Of a stretch of DNA of 64,000 nt, positions 10,716-19,941 are shown piece by piece. A program made the translations under genes and the position numbers. The stretch's first letter is position 1; every line of letters starts with the position of its first letter. This stretch comes from Flavobacterium sp. NRK1 (GTDB lineage Bacteria > Bacteroidota > Bacteroidia > Flavobacteriales > Flavobacteriaceae): positions 2,859,166-2,923,165 of the forward strand of contig NZ_JAMXLA010000001.1 of NCBI RefSeq assembly GCF_024054175.1, read 5' to 3'. The notes under the pieces were generated by a model, which worked only from the letters and a program-made list of their open reading frames with translations, ran no database searches and had not been told where the DNA came from.

Positions 10716-12002
10716 ATGAAAATTAAATATGCTATTGCAGCGTCTTTACTACTTTCCATAGGAGCTTATGCGCAAAAGGAAGAGTTAAAGGCATTAAAAA
10801 AAATTGATAATAAGGAAAGTCAGCTAACGGCTGATGATATTACTGAATTTAAAAGGCTTTTAACTGAAGTTGAGCCTAAAATGGCAAATGCAACAACGGA
10901 ACAACAAGCTGAATATAATTACTACAAAGGAAATTATTCATTTGTCGAAATGATGATGAACCCTGCTAGCGCCAACTCTAATTTTTCTCAGGCAATAGAT
11001 AGTTTTAATAAAGTTATAGAGCTTGAAAAAAACGGTAAGAAAAAATATACCGAAGAAATACAAAGAGATATACTGCCTGAAATGAAAACTGCAGCTGTAA
11101 CTATGGCTCAGCAATTAGGTGAGAATAAAATGTATAAAGAGTCAGCCAGAGCTTATGCTGCAGCCTACAAGGTAGATCCTAAAGACCATATTTTGTTATA
11201 TAATGCAGCAGCAGCTTCTGTTAATGCTCAGGATTGGGACAATGCTCTTAAATATTATCTTGAATTAGATAAGACCGGTTTTACTAATGAAGGAATAGTG
11301 TATACAGCAAAAAAGAAAGGAAACGGAAGTGTGGAAGGATTTCCAAATAAAGAAACGCGTGATATTGCTGTAAGAAGTGGTGAATATATTTTACCTAAAG
11401 ATGAAAAATCACCTTCTATTAAAGGAGAGATTGTGAAAAACATCGCGCTTATCTATAATATGAAGGGAGACACAGAAAAAGCGAAAGCTGCTTTTGTTAA
11501 TGCGAGAAAAGCTAACCCGGACGATACAGGCCTTATAATCAGTGAAGCCGAACTTTATCTAAAAACTAAAGATATGGCTAAATATAAAGAGCTTATTACC
11601 GAAGCTACTCAAAAATCTCCTAATGACGCGGTGTTATTTTTTAATCTGGGTGTGGTAAGTGCTGATACAGATACTGATGAGGCTATTAAATATTACAAAA
11701 AAGCACTGGAAATAAACCCTAATTATATTGATGCTTACATTAATTTAGGTATTCTTATGCTTAAAGATGAGAAGAAAATTGTAGATGAAATGAATAGTCT
11801 TGGAGCTAGTGCCAAAGATAATCAGCGTTATGATATTCTTAAAAACCAAAGGAATAGTCTTTATAATAAAGCACTTCCTTATTTTGAAAATGCTCATAAA
11901 ATAGATCCTGATAACCAGGATGTAATTTCTTTACTTGCTAATGTTTATCAGGCTCTTGACAGACAGGCAGATTATAAAGCAATGAAAGCAAAACTTAAAT
12001 AA
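10716..12002 (+). CDS. Periplasmic tetratricopeptide repeat protein
   Basis: A 428-residue secreted TPR protein. The start is set at the second ATG of a close pair (10710 or 10716), because the next 20 residues (MKIKYAIAASLLLSIGAYAQ) form a complete signal peptide; longer in-frame extensions overlap gyrA. At least four TPR units are visible, the clearest around residues 300-345 (FFNLGVV..., EAIKYYKKALEINPNY, AYINLGI) and one near the C-terminus. TPR proteins are scaffolds for protein contacts; no partner is evident. It follows gyrA closely and ends at a strong terminator shared with pheT. Confidence 0.85.
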   Translation: MKIKYAIAASLLLSIGAYAQKEELKALKKIDNKESQLTADDITEFKRLLTEVEPKMANATTEQQAEYNYYKGNYSFVEMMMNPASANSNFSQAIDSFNKVIELEKNGKKKYTEEIQRDILPEMKTAAVTMAQQLGENKMYKESARAYAAAYKVDPKDHILLYNAAAASVNAQDWDNALKYYLELDKTGFTNEGIVYTAKKKGNGSVEGFPNKETRDIAVRSGEYILPKDEKSPSIKGEIVKNIALIYNMKGDTEKAKAAFVNARKANPDDTGLIISEAELYLKTKDMAKYKELITEATQKSPNDAVLFFNLGVVSADTDTDEAIKYYKKALEINPNYIDAYINLGILMLKDEKKIVDEMNSLGASAKDNQRYDILKNQRNSLYNKALPYFENAHKIDPDNQDVISLLANVYQALDRQADYKAMKAKLK

Positions 12003-12021
12003 TTATTTAAGTTTTTTATAA

Positions 12022-12053
12022 TAAAAATGCCCCAGTTTATAGGGGCATTTTTA
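12022..12053. terminator. Bidirectional intrinsic terminator
   Basis: TAAAAATGCCCC pairs with GGGGCATTTTTA around an eight-base loop, with T runs on both strands. It lies between the convergent TPR gene and pheT. Confidence 0.9.
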
Positions 12054-12071
12054 TTTAATATAGTAAAATAT

Positions 12072-14495
12072 CTATCGTAGTTGAGCACCAGTTTCTTTTT
12101 CCAGGTTTACTCTTATTTTACCCATTATTTTATCTATTTGCTCGTCTGTAAGTGTTTTTGAGCTATCCTGAAGCACAAAGCTAACAGCATAAGACTTTTT
12201 ACCTTCCGGAAGGTTTTGTCCTTCATAAACGTCAAACAGGCTAATGTCTTTAAGTAATGATTTTTCTGTTTGTCTTGCAACTTTATATATAGATTCAAAA
12301 GTTACATTTTGATCTATAAGCAGCGCAAGGTCCCTTCTTACTTCCGGGAATTTGGATATTTCAGTATACTTAATTTTTCCGCTTACCAGTTTTATAATTG
12401 CTCCCCAGTTAAAATCGGCAAAGAAAACATCCTGCTTAATATCAAAATGTTTAAGTAGAGCTTTTTTAATTGTACCAAACTCCGCAATTACATCATTACC
12501 AACAGTAATGGCAATTCCCTCTGCAAAAATATCATTAGTTACAGGCTGAGACTGTACTTTAGTAATACCAAGCCTTGTAAGTACTAAATTTACGTAGCCT
12601 TTAAACATAAAAAAGTCTGCTGGCTTTTGCTGGTAAGACCAGCTTTCGCTTAATCTGTTTCCTGTAACCGTAAGAGTTAAATGTTTATTTTCATCATAAC
12701 CCGATGGCAGCTTATGATATGTTTTTCCGAATTCAAATAGTTTTAGATCTGACCTTTTTCGGTTGATATTAAATGATACTGCTTCAAGCGCACTGAATAA
12801 CAATGATTGCCTCATTGCTGACAGATCACTGCTTAGCGGGTTTAGCATAAGCACATTGAATTCTTCCTTAAGGTTTTCAGATAGCTTCACATATTCCGGT
12901 GTGGTTAATGAATTAGCCATCATTTCATTAAAGCCAAGCGACACCATTTGTGCACCTATAATGTTCTGAAGTTTATAATCTTCATTACGTGCCGAGTTTG
13001 ATATAGAAGCGTTAAGTTTTTGAGTAAATGATATATTGTTATATCCGTACACTCTTAAAATTTCTTCTATAACATCTATTTCTCGTGTAACATCTACACG
13101 ATAGGCAGGTACTACAAGTCCAAGGCCTGCATCAGAGATATTATTGATTTTAATATCTAATGATACCAGTATTTTTTTTATATCTTCTTTAGATAATTCC
13201 TGTCCAATTACGCGCTTAACGTTATTAAAGTTAACTACAACAGGATTATCTTCAATTTTTTTAGGATAAATATCAATAGTGTCAGATGTTATTTCACCAC
13301 CTGCAGTTTCCTGTATAAGAAGTGCAGCCCTTTTTAATGCATATTCTGTTATGGTAGGATCAATACCTCTTTCAAAACGGAACGAAGCATCAGTGCTTAG
13401 TCCATGACGTTTAGCCGTTTTTCTGATAGATACAGGATTAAAGTAAGCACTTTCTAAGAATATAGAAGATGTCTGTTCTGTTACTCCCGAATTTTTACCG
13501 CCAAAAACACCCGCAATGCACATAGGTCCTGTTTCATCACAAATCATTAAATCTTCTTCATGAAGTGTTCTTTCTATATCATCAAGTGTTATAAATTTAG
13601 TACCGGCTTCGGCAGTTTTTACAATCACTTTGTTGCCTCTTATTTTAGCAGCATCAAAAGCATGAAGTGGCTGTCCTAATTCATGAAGTACATAATTAGT
13701 AACGTCTACAATATTGTTTTTTGGAGCTATTCCTATAGCTTTAAGTCTGTTTTGAAGCCATGCCGGAGATGGTTTAACTGTAATGCCTGAAATAGTAACA
13801 CCACAATATCTTGGAGCCAGTTTATTATCTTCAACTTTAACATCTATTTTGAGCGTACGCTTATCTACCCTGAAATTACTAACTGAAGGTGTAATAAGTT
13901 CAGGGTGTACATTTTTTTGTGAAAGTCCGGCACGAAGATCCCGGGCAACACCCCAGTGGCTCATTGCATCGGCACGATTAGGTGTTAGTCCTATTTCAAA
14001 GACTTCATCACTTTCTATATTAAATATTTTAGAAGCCGGTGTTCCCGGTTTAAGATCTTCATTAAGTACCATGATACCATCATGCCCCTGGCCAAGACCA
14101 AGTTCATCTTCGGCGCATATCATACCGTGACTTTCTTCTCCACGTATTTTTCCTTTTTTTATCTGGAAACCATTACCATCTTTATCATAAAGTGTTGTGC
14201 CAATAGTTGCAACAGGTACTTTTTGCCCAGCAGCCACATTAGGTGCCCCGCAAACTATTTGTACAGGTATGCCGTCACCCAAATCAACAGTTGTAATCCT
14301 TAATCTGTCGGCATTTGGATGCTGAATGCACGTTAGTACATGACCTATTACTACACCTTCAAGCCCGCCTTTAAGCGATTCAAACTTTTCTACACCTTCA
14401 ACCTCAAGGCCAAGATCGGTAAGTAAAGCAGCTATTTCTTCAGATTTCCAGTCTAATTTTATAAATTGTTTTAACCAATTATAGGATATACGCAT
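12072..14495 (-). CDS. pheT: Phenylalanine--tRNA ligase beta subunit
   Basis: An 807-residue beta subunit of the alpha2-beta2 enzyme that charges tRNA-Phe. The order of domains is as expected: residues 1-38 leading helix, 40-150 tRNA-binding OB fold (HPNADRLRITTVDLG, ICAEDELGLG), B3/B4 editing region (ending near SVRKTAKRHGLSTDASFRFERG), B5 domain, catalytic-like core, and C-terminal anticodon-binding FDX-ACB domain (FPEVRRDLALLID onward). Length is normal. pheS is not adjacent in this window. A perfect -7 box lies 23 bases upstream of the ATG. Confidence 0.97.
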   Translation of the reverse strand: MRISYNWLKQFIKLDWKSEEIAALLTDLGLEVEGVEKFESLKGGLEGVVIGHVLTCIQHPNADRLRITTVDLGDGIPVQIVCGAPNVAAGQKVPVATIGTTLYDKDGNGFQIKKGKIRGEESHGMICAEDELGLGQGHDGIMVLNEDLKPGTPASKIFNIESDEVFEIGLTPNRADAMSHWGVARDLRAGLSQKNVHPELITPSVSNFRVDKRTLKIDVKVEDNKLAPRYCGVTISGITVKPSPAWLQNRLKAIGIAPKNNIVDVTNYVLHELGQPLHAFDAAKIRGNKVIVKTAEAGTKFITLDDIERTLHEEDLMICDETGPMCIAGVFGGKNSGVTEQTSSIFLESAYFNPVSIRKTAKRHGLSTDASFRFERGIDPTITEYALKRAALLIQETAGGEITSDTIDIYPKKIEDNPVVVNFNNVKRVIGQELSKEDIKKILVSLDIKINNISDAGLGLVVPAYRVDVTREIDVIEEILRVYGYNNISFTQKLNASISNSARNEDYKLQNIIGAQMVSLGFNEMMANSLTTPEYVKLSENLKEEFNVLMLNPLSSDLSAMRQSLLFSALEAVSFNINRKRSDLKLFEFGKTYHKLPSGYDENKHLTLTVTGNRLSESWSYQQKPADFFMFKGYVNLVLTRLGITKVQSQPVTNDIFAEGIAITVGNDVIAEFGTIKKALLKHFDIKQDVFFADFNWGAIIKLVSGKIKYTEISKFPEVRRDLALLIDQNVTFESIYKVARQTEKSLLKDISLFDVYEGQNLPEGKKSYAVSFVLQDSSKTLTDEQIDKIMGKIRVNLEKETGAQLR

Positions 14496-14517
14496 TGTTG
14501 TTTATTTTAAAAGCATG

Positions 14518-14525
14518 CAAAGATA
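14518..14525 (-). promoter_or_regulatory. Candidate -7 promoter element for pheT
   Basis: On the minus strand this reads TATCTTTG, a perfect match to the Bacteroidota TAnnTTTG -7 box, 23 bases from the pheT ATG. No TTG element is seen at the usual -33 distance, so the call rests on the -7 box alone. Confidence 0.45.
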
Positions 14526-14711
14526 AGGATTGTGGCTAAAAATCCCGATACTATTTAATGTGAATTTATGCGTTTAATAATTGATGGGCAGTATAAGTTA
14601 TTCGTTATGATATAGTACAGTTAAATTCCTGTATGGAATGAAGGGTTATAATTGTATATGTTTTTTCTCTTCCTGTTAATATAAGGGAAAGTTAAACATA
14701 CATAAATTCCT

Positions 14712-14719
14712 TACATTTG
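14712..14719 (+). promoter_or_regulatory. Candidate -7 promoter element for the M14 peptidase gene
   Basis: TACATTTG matches TAnnTTTG exactly, 20 bases before the ATG at 14740, giving a short leader. No clear TTG at -33. Confidence 0.5.
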
Positions 14720-14739
14720 ATATTTATAATATTCACTTC

Positions 14740-17241
14740 ATGAAAAATATTTTTTTCACTATAACATTACTATTCACAATAGCATTACAAGCTCAATTAA
14801 AAAGTCCTGAAGAATTTTTACCAAGTTATGGCAAAACAGTAAGTTATTACCATCAGATTGAAGACTATTTTGAATATCTGGTGGAGAACTCCAATATGAT
14901 CAGGCAAAATAAATATGGGCAAACTACACAGGAGCGTAATCTGAATGTTTATTATATATCTGCAACTGAAAACCTTCGTGAACTTGAAAATATACGCCTT
15001 ACCAATCTAAACCAGATAGGTATGACTGATACTAAACCTGGTTCAGTTAATGAAAAAGCTATTGTGTGGTTAAGTTTCAATGTGCATGGTAACGAACCTG
15101 GTGCTACTGAAAGTGCTATGTCAGTAGCTTATGAGCTTATTAATCCTGAAAATAAAGTAACTAAAGAATGGCTGGAGAATACTATTGTAATACTGGATCC
15201 TTGCCTTAACCCTGATGGTTATTCACGTTACGGTAACTGGTTAAGAGATATTTCGGGTAAAAATACACACCCGGGTGTTTATGACAGGGAGCATATGGAA
15301 CCATGGCCTGGCGGAAGGCAGAATCATTATGACTATGACCTTAATCGTGACTGGGCATGGCAGACACAAATCGAAACCCGGCAACGTATGGTTTTATATA
15401 ATGAGTGGATGCCTATGGTGCATGTTGATGTTCATGAAATGGGATATAATGAGCCTTACTTTTTTCCTCCGGCAGCTGAACCAATGCATGATTTCATAAT
15501 GCAGGCACAGCGTGATTTTCATAATACTATTGGTGAAATGACAGCTAAAAGATTTGATACCGAAGGTTGGAGTTATTATACCAGAGAGCGTTTTGATCTT
15601 TTTTATCCAAGTTATGGTGATACGTATCCAAGTTTTAACGGAGCAATTGGTATGACCTACGAACAGGGTGGCATTGGTGCCGGCCGTGCAGTTACAATGA
15701 AGAATGGCAGTCTGCTTACACTTCAGGACAGAATAGACCATCATACTGCTGCTGTACTTACTGCGGTAGAAACTGCATCCTGGAAAAAAGATAAATTAGT
15801 AAAGGATTTTAGAGAATATTTTAAAGACAGCCGAGAAAACCCTAAGGGTAAGTTTAAAACTTATGTTGTGAAAAATTCCGGTAAAACGGAACAGCTTGCC
15901 CGATTACTTAAAAGAAATAAAATACAGTATGCTTATGCAGCTGAATCTAAAAAAACATCAGGCTATCATTATCAGAGTGATAAAGACAAAGATTTTACGA
16001 TAGAACCTAATGATCTTATAATTAAAGCCGACCAGCCAAAAGCCATTCTTACTCAGGTATTGTTTGAACCTTCACAAAGATTAACAGACAGCCTGTCATA
16101 TGATATTACTGCATGGGCATTACCACATGCCTATGGTGTTGATAGCTACGCTTTAAAAAGGGAATTATCCATAGCTACCAGGCAGGAAATTTCGCGTAAG
16201 GGTAAGTTTGATTATGAAAAGGTATATGCATATTATATACCATGGAATGGAAGAGGGTCTGTAAAAACCTTAAGCTTATTATTAAAAAGTGGTGTTAAGG
16301 TCCGTTCTTCCAGGAAAGCATCGGCGTTCCGAGGTATAAAAGTTAGTCCGGGAGATCTTGTTGTTTTAAAAGGGGATAATCCGCAATTAAATGATTTTAA
16401 ATATTCACTCGAAACATTACTTGACAAAAAGCAGGATTATGAGATAATTGAAAGTGGATTTTCATTATCGGGCGGTGATCTGGGCGGAGAAAACTATCCT
16501 TTGCTTGAAGCGCCAAAAGTATTATTGCTCTCCGGCAGCAGTATCAGCGCCACAGATTTTGGGCAGGCATGGTTTTATATGGATGAAATAGCTGATTATC
16601 CTGTAAGTATAGTTGATACGCAAAATTTAGGAAGGATAAATATGTCTGATTTTAATACGATACTATTACCTGATGGATGGTATGATCTTTCAGAAGCTTA
16701 CAGAAAAAAAATAGATGATTTTATTGATAATGGAGGTAAGGTAATAGCAATAGCCGGTGCTCTTAATCTTTTTGAAGACAGGGCAGGTTACAACCTTACT
16801 AAATTTGCTACTAACGAGGCTAAAGAAGCAGAAAGCAGTGAGCGTGCGGAAGAAGAGCTTAAAGCACGATTTTATGATTATCAAAATGCAGAAAGACGCG
16901 CAATTTCTGCTTCGGTGCCCGGTGCAATTATAGAGAATCTGCTTGATAAAGGCCATCCGCTTTCTTATGGGCTGGGTGATACATATTTTAGTTTAAAAAC
17001 TACTGATAGTCGCTATCAACTATTAAAAAATGCCTGGAATGTTGCTTATGTTCCTGCAGGCTATAAAAATTTTGGATTTATAGGTAAAAGCCTGAAAAAG
17101 AAACTTGTAAACACTGTCACTTTTGCTGTAGAACAAAAGGGCAGGGGATGTATAATTTACATGGTAGATAATCCGTTATTCAGAGGGTTTTGGGAGAATG
17201 GAAACCTGTTGTTTAGCAATGCTTTGTTTTTAGTAGACTAG
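14740..17241 (+). CDS. Secreted M14-family zinc carboxypeptidase
   Basis: An 833-residue exported peptidase. A signal peptide (MKNIFFTITLLFTIALQAQ) is followed by an M14 catalytic domain. The zinc motif is His116-x-x-Glu119 in NVHGNEPGATE; a second His cluster, His228 and His232 in HVDVHEMG, supplies the third ligand. An Asn-Pro-Asp-Gly motif and RNQ-like DYDLNRDWAW segment match substrate-binding residues of the family. The remaining C-terminal half (from about residue 390) is a conserved accessory region of this Bacteroidota subfamily, with a Rossmann/amidotransferase-like section around residues 575-670. It probably trims peptides outside the cytoplasm; substrate unknown. Confidence 0.87.
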   Translation: MKNIFFTITLLFTIALQAQLKSPEEFLPSYGKTVSYYHQIEDYFEYLVENSNMIRQNKYGQTTQERNLNVYYISATENLRELENIRLTNLNQIGMTDTKPGSVNEKAIVWLSFNVHGNEPGATESAMSVAYELINPENKVTKEWLENTIVILDPCLNPDGYSRYGNWLRDISGKNTHPGVYDREHMEPWPGGRQNHYDYDLNRDWAWQTQIETRQRMVLYNEWMPMVHVDVHEMGYNEPYFFPPAAEPMHDFIMQAQRDFHNTIGEMTAKRFDTEGWSYYTRERFDLFYPSYGDTYPSFNGAIGMTYEQGGIGAGRAVTMKNGSLLTLQDRIDHHTAAVLTAVETASWKKDKLVKDFREYFKDSRENPKGKFKTYVVKNSGKTEQLARLLKRNKIQYAYAAESKKTSGYHYQSDKDKDFTIEPNDLIIKADQPKAILTQVLFEPSQRLTDSLSYDITAWALPHAYGVDSYALKRELSIATRQEISRKGKFDYEKVYAYYIPWNGRGSVKTLSLLLKSGVKVRSSRKASAFRGIKVSPGDLVVLKGDNPQLNDFKYSLETLLDKKQDYEIIESGFSLSGGDLGGENYPLLEAPKVLLLSGSSISATDFGQAWFYMDEIADYPVSIVDTQNLGRINMSDFNTILLPDGWYDLSEAYRKKIDDFIDNGGKVIAIAGALNLFEDRAGYNLTKFATNEAKEAESSERAEEELKARFYDYQNAERRAISASVPGAIIENLLDKGHPLSYGLGDTYFSLKTTDSRYQLLKNAWNVAYVPAGYKNFGFIGKSLKKKLVNTVTFAVEQKGRGCIIYMVDNPLFRGFWENGNLLFSNALFLVD

Positions 17242-17295
17242 TATTCCTAATTCTTTACAGATTTATAAATCATATTTGCAGTAAACAATGTAAAT

Positions 17296-18078
17296 ATGAT
17301 AAAAATGAGTGTCCGTTTATACAGTTTGTTATTCAGTATTCTTTTTAGTGCTACAGCTTTTGCCCAGTTGAGTCCTCCCGGCATGGGAAATACGAAAACT
17401 GCATTTTGGTCTGCTATGGGTGTATCACAAAAGCTCAATGAAAATACTACATCTAAAACATATTTTGGTTCAGGTTATGTTAGTGGAAATAAAAATGATA
17501 ATCCTTTTAATAATCCATCCATATTTGTTTTAAACGAAGAGTTATATCATAAACTGAATGATAACTGGAAGTACAGTTATGCAGTAAGTTACAGAAGGCA
17601 GCACGAGTATGATGAGAATTTTGAAATTCCTGCATCTGCCGGAATAAAACAGGAGTTTCGTCTATATGGAAGATTAGCTTACACTACTTATTTAGGTAGA
17701 ACAAAATGGACTACCACATTTCGTCAGGAAATAAGAAAATTTTATGATGACAATTTTGCCCGTGTACCAGAAGATTTGCAATTGAGGTCACGATTAAAAA
17801 CACAACTTTCCTTACCTTTAGGTGTTACTGCTGAAAGTAGTATAATGGGTAGTGCTGAAGCTCTGTTTTCTATTGCAAATGATAGTAACGAAGGCTGGGG
17901 GAGTCCTGATTATAAAGAAAGCCGTTTCTGTTTGTATTACTGCTATTCACCGGATAATTTGCCTGTTACTTTTGATATTGGCTATATGAATGACCTGATT
18001 GGTTATGGAGGTCATATTACTGATGCAAGCTATTTAGCTGTGGATATTATAATTAAAAACCCATTTTCGCATTCGTAA
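17296..18078 (+). CDS. DUF2490 family secreted protein
   Basis: A 260-residue protein with a signal peptide ending in ATAFAQ after about 24 residues. The mature part shows alternating aromatic/polar beta strands with LNDNWKYSYAVSYRRQHEYDE, RLYGRLAYTTYLGRTKWTTTFRQEIR and a C-terminal DIGYMNDL strand, typical of DUF2490 outer-membrane-type beta barrels. No function is known. A near match (CATATTTG at 17271) to the TAnnTTTG box lies upstream. The GH114-like gene follows 78 bases later. Confidence 0.72.
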   Translation: MIKMSVRLYSLLFSILFSATAFAQLSPPGMGNTKTAFWSAMGVSQKLNENTTSKTYFGSGYVSGNKNDNPFNNPSIFVLNEELYHKLNDNWKYSYAVSYRRQHEYDENFEIPASAGIKQEFRLYGRLAYTTYLGRTKWTTTFRQEIRKFYDDNFARVPEDLQLRSRLKTQLSLPLGVTAESSIMGSAEALFSIANDSNEGWGSPDYKESRFCLYYCYSPDNLPVTFDIGYMNDLIGYGGHITDASYLAVDIIIKNPFSHS

Positions 18079-18156
18079 AGAAATCGCTGACTACCGATTA
18101 TAAAGCATAATATGTACTAAAATATATTTTTTGAGGTTATATCAAAAAGAACAGAT

Positions 18157-19128
18157 ATGAAATATAACCTTTTTGTTTTATTGCTTGCCATTTTTACGGG
18201 GTGTGATACTGGTGATCCGGATACCAATTCGAATACCGAAAATCGTAATTTTAAGCAGGATATGCGTGATTTTGTTATAGGTATAAGCCAAAAAGGGAAA
18301 GCAGAGAAACTTGGTTTTATTGTTATTCCGCAAAATGGTATTGAGCTTGTAACAATAACAGGTGATAGCAATGATATACCTGACTTACATTATCTGTCTG
18401 CTATAGATGGCAATGGCCAGGAAGATTTTTTATACGGATATGATAATGATGATGTAACTTCTCCGGAGACCGTAACAGCCTATCTTAAAAAATTTCTTGA
18501 CATTTCAAAAAATGCAGGAAATACAATTTTAGTTACTGATTATTGTTCTACACCGTTGAAGGTGTCAGATTCATATAATGGCAATCATTCATTTGGCTAT
18601 GTTTCTTATGCGGCTCCTGAAAGAAGTTTAAATGTTATTCCAGCATCTGCACCACAAAATGTAAATGCACAGAATATAACAACTTTGCAGGATGCTAAAA
18701 ACTTCCTATACCTTATAAATCCTGAAAACTTTAATACTAAGGCTGACTTTATAGCTGCAGTGACAGCTACTAATTATGATGCAATTATTATGGACTTGTT
18801 TCTTAATGATGTAGCTTTTAGTAGTGAAGAAATTAATCAATTACGTAATAAAGCCAATGGAGATAAACGGTTAGTTATTTGCTACATGTCTATAGGTGAG
18901 GCAGAAGATTACAGGTATTACTGGCAACAATCGTGGAACACTACTAAACCGGACTGGATTACTGCTGAAAACCCTGACTGGCCCGGTAACTATAAAGTAA
19001 AATACTGGAATGCCGACTGGCAAGGTCTTATTTATAAAAATTCTGATTCTTATTTAGATAAGATCACCAAAGCAGGTTTTGATGGGGTGTATCTAGATAT
19101 TATTGATGCCTTTGAATATTTTGAGTAA
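18157..19128 (+). CDS. GH114-like (endo-alpha-1,4-polygalactosaminidase type) lipoprotein
   Basis: A 323-residue exported lipoprotein: the signal ends in the lipobox LLAIFTGC, with Cys16 as lipidation site. The body is a (beta/alpha)8-type fold of the TM1410/GH114 group. Visible signatures are YDAIIMDLF, the LVICYMSIGEAEDYRYYW stretch with the conserved Gly-Glu, DWPGNYKVKYW and a C-terminal FDGVYLDIIDAFEY motif whose Asp residues line the active site. Relatives hydrolyse galactosaminoglycans such as Pel. Actual substrate here is unknown. The gene stands just downstream of the DUF2490 gene. Confidence 0.78.
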   Translation: MKYNLFVLLLAIFTGCDTGDPDTNSNTENRNFKQDMRDFVIGISQKGKAEKLGFIVIPQNGIELVTITGDSNDIPDLHYLSAIDGNGQEDFLYGYDNDDVTSPETVTAYLKKFLDISKNAGNTILVTDYCSTPLKVSDSYNGNHSFGYVSYAAPERSLNVIPASAPQNVNAQNITTLQDAKNFLYLINPENFNTKADFIAAVTATNYDAIIMDLFLNDVAFSSEEINQLRNKANGDKRLVICYMSIGEAEDYRYYWQQSWNTTKPDWITAENPDWPGNYKVKYWNADWQGLIYKNSDSYLDKITKAGFDGVYLDIIDAFEYFE

Positions 19129-19131
19129 AAC

Positions 19132-19773
19132 TTACTTAAACCATTCAATATTTAAGTTTTTTACCTTATTAAATTCTTCAAATTGAGAATTATCCATGTA
19201 GCTTATTACGGAACTCTGACCTATAATACATTGATTAAATTTACCTTTTGTTTTATATTTCTTTGCCAACGCTTGTACCTTACTAAACAAAGTTTCATCG
19301 GTCCAGTCATCATTTACTTCTAAACTCCATTTATAGGAATCTCCATTAATATCAAAAGATACCCATGCTAGTTCTTCGTCGATATCGACAAAGTCTTTTA
19401 TATTTTCAAATTTCAAATCACCGTGAGATAGTCTTTCAAGATTTTTTATAATACTTACATAAGCACCATGATCTTCTATATATTCGTAATCAAAATGCCA
19501 GCAATTGTCAGATACAAATGTTCCATCTTCAGTTTCATTTCCTAATTCAGTATATAAAAGTTTATAAGGCTGTCTGTTATATTCAATTGTTTCATGTAGT
19601 TGTAAAATATCTTTTTTACTTATTCCCGGATTTAATTTAATTCCAAGTTTTATTAAGTTATCTAGCTGAAGTTCAGGGCTTGGAATTCGTTTTACATTTT
19701 CTTTTAAAAATTTATATGCTTTAGGTCCGTATAGGACGGACGCTGTCAGTAGAAAGATTAATAGATATCTCAT
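19132..19773 (-). CDS. Membrane-anchored protein of unknown function
   Basis: A 213-residue protein with one N-terminal hydrophobic segment (residues 2-16), probably an anchor or uncleaved signal. The rest is soluble, with an acidic central part and a Trp-rich strand (DNCWHFDYEYIEDHG, LAWVSFDINGDSYKWSLEVND). I do not recognise a family. A perfect TATATTTG -7 box lies 20 bases upstream. It is convergent with the GH114-like gene, with three bases between the stops. Confidence 0.65.
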   Translation of the reverse strand: MRYLLIFLLTASVLYGPKAYKFLKENVKRIPSPELQLDNLIKLGIKLNPGISKKDILQLHETIEYNRQPYKLLYTELGNETEDGTFVSDNCWHFDYEYIEDHGAYVSIIKNLERLSHGDLKFENIKDFVDIDEELAWVSFDINGDSYKWSLEVNDDWTDETLFSKVQALAKKYKTKGKFNQCIIGQSSVISYMDNSQFEEFNKVKNLNIEWFK

Positions 19774-19792
19774 GTAAAATATAGTTAGTCTT

Positions 19793-19800
19793 CAAATATA
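19793..19800 (-). promoter_or_regulatory. Candidate -7 promoter element
   Basis: On the minus strand this reads TATATTTG, a perfect TAnnTTTG box, 20 bases before the ATG of the 19132-19773 gene. No TTG is seen at -33. Confidence 0.48.
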
Positions 19801-19828
19801 AAAATTGTTTGAATATATGTTGCATAAA

Positions 19829-19870
19829 TGTCATCTTGTCATATTTTAATGTCATTTTATGTCTTGGCAT
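19829..19870 (+). promoter_or_regulatory. TGTCAT repeat cluster upstream of dnaK
   Basis: TGTCAT occurs at 19829, 19837 and 19850, followed by TGTCTTGGCAT ending at 19870, within 115 bases of the dnaK start. The dense repetition suggests a regulatory site. The same hexamer pair lies upstream of clpC. No TAnnTTTG box was found, so dnaK may use a different promoter type. Confidence 0.4.
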
Positions 19871-19941
19871 AAAGATTGACTAATGTATAACGTCCACATA
19901 AATAATAAGAATCAAAAACAAAATAATAAAAACAGGAAAAG

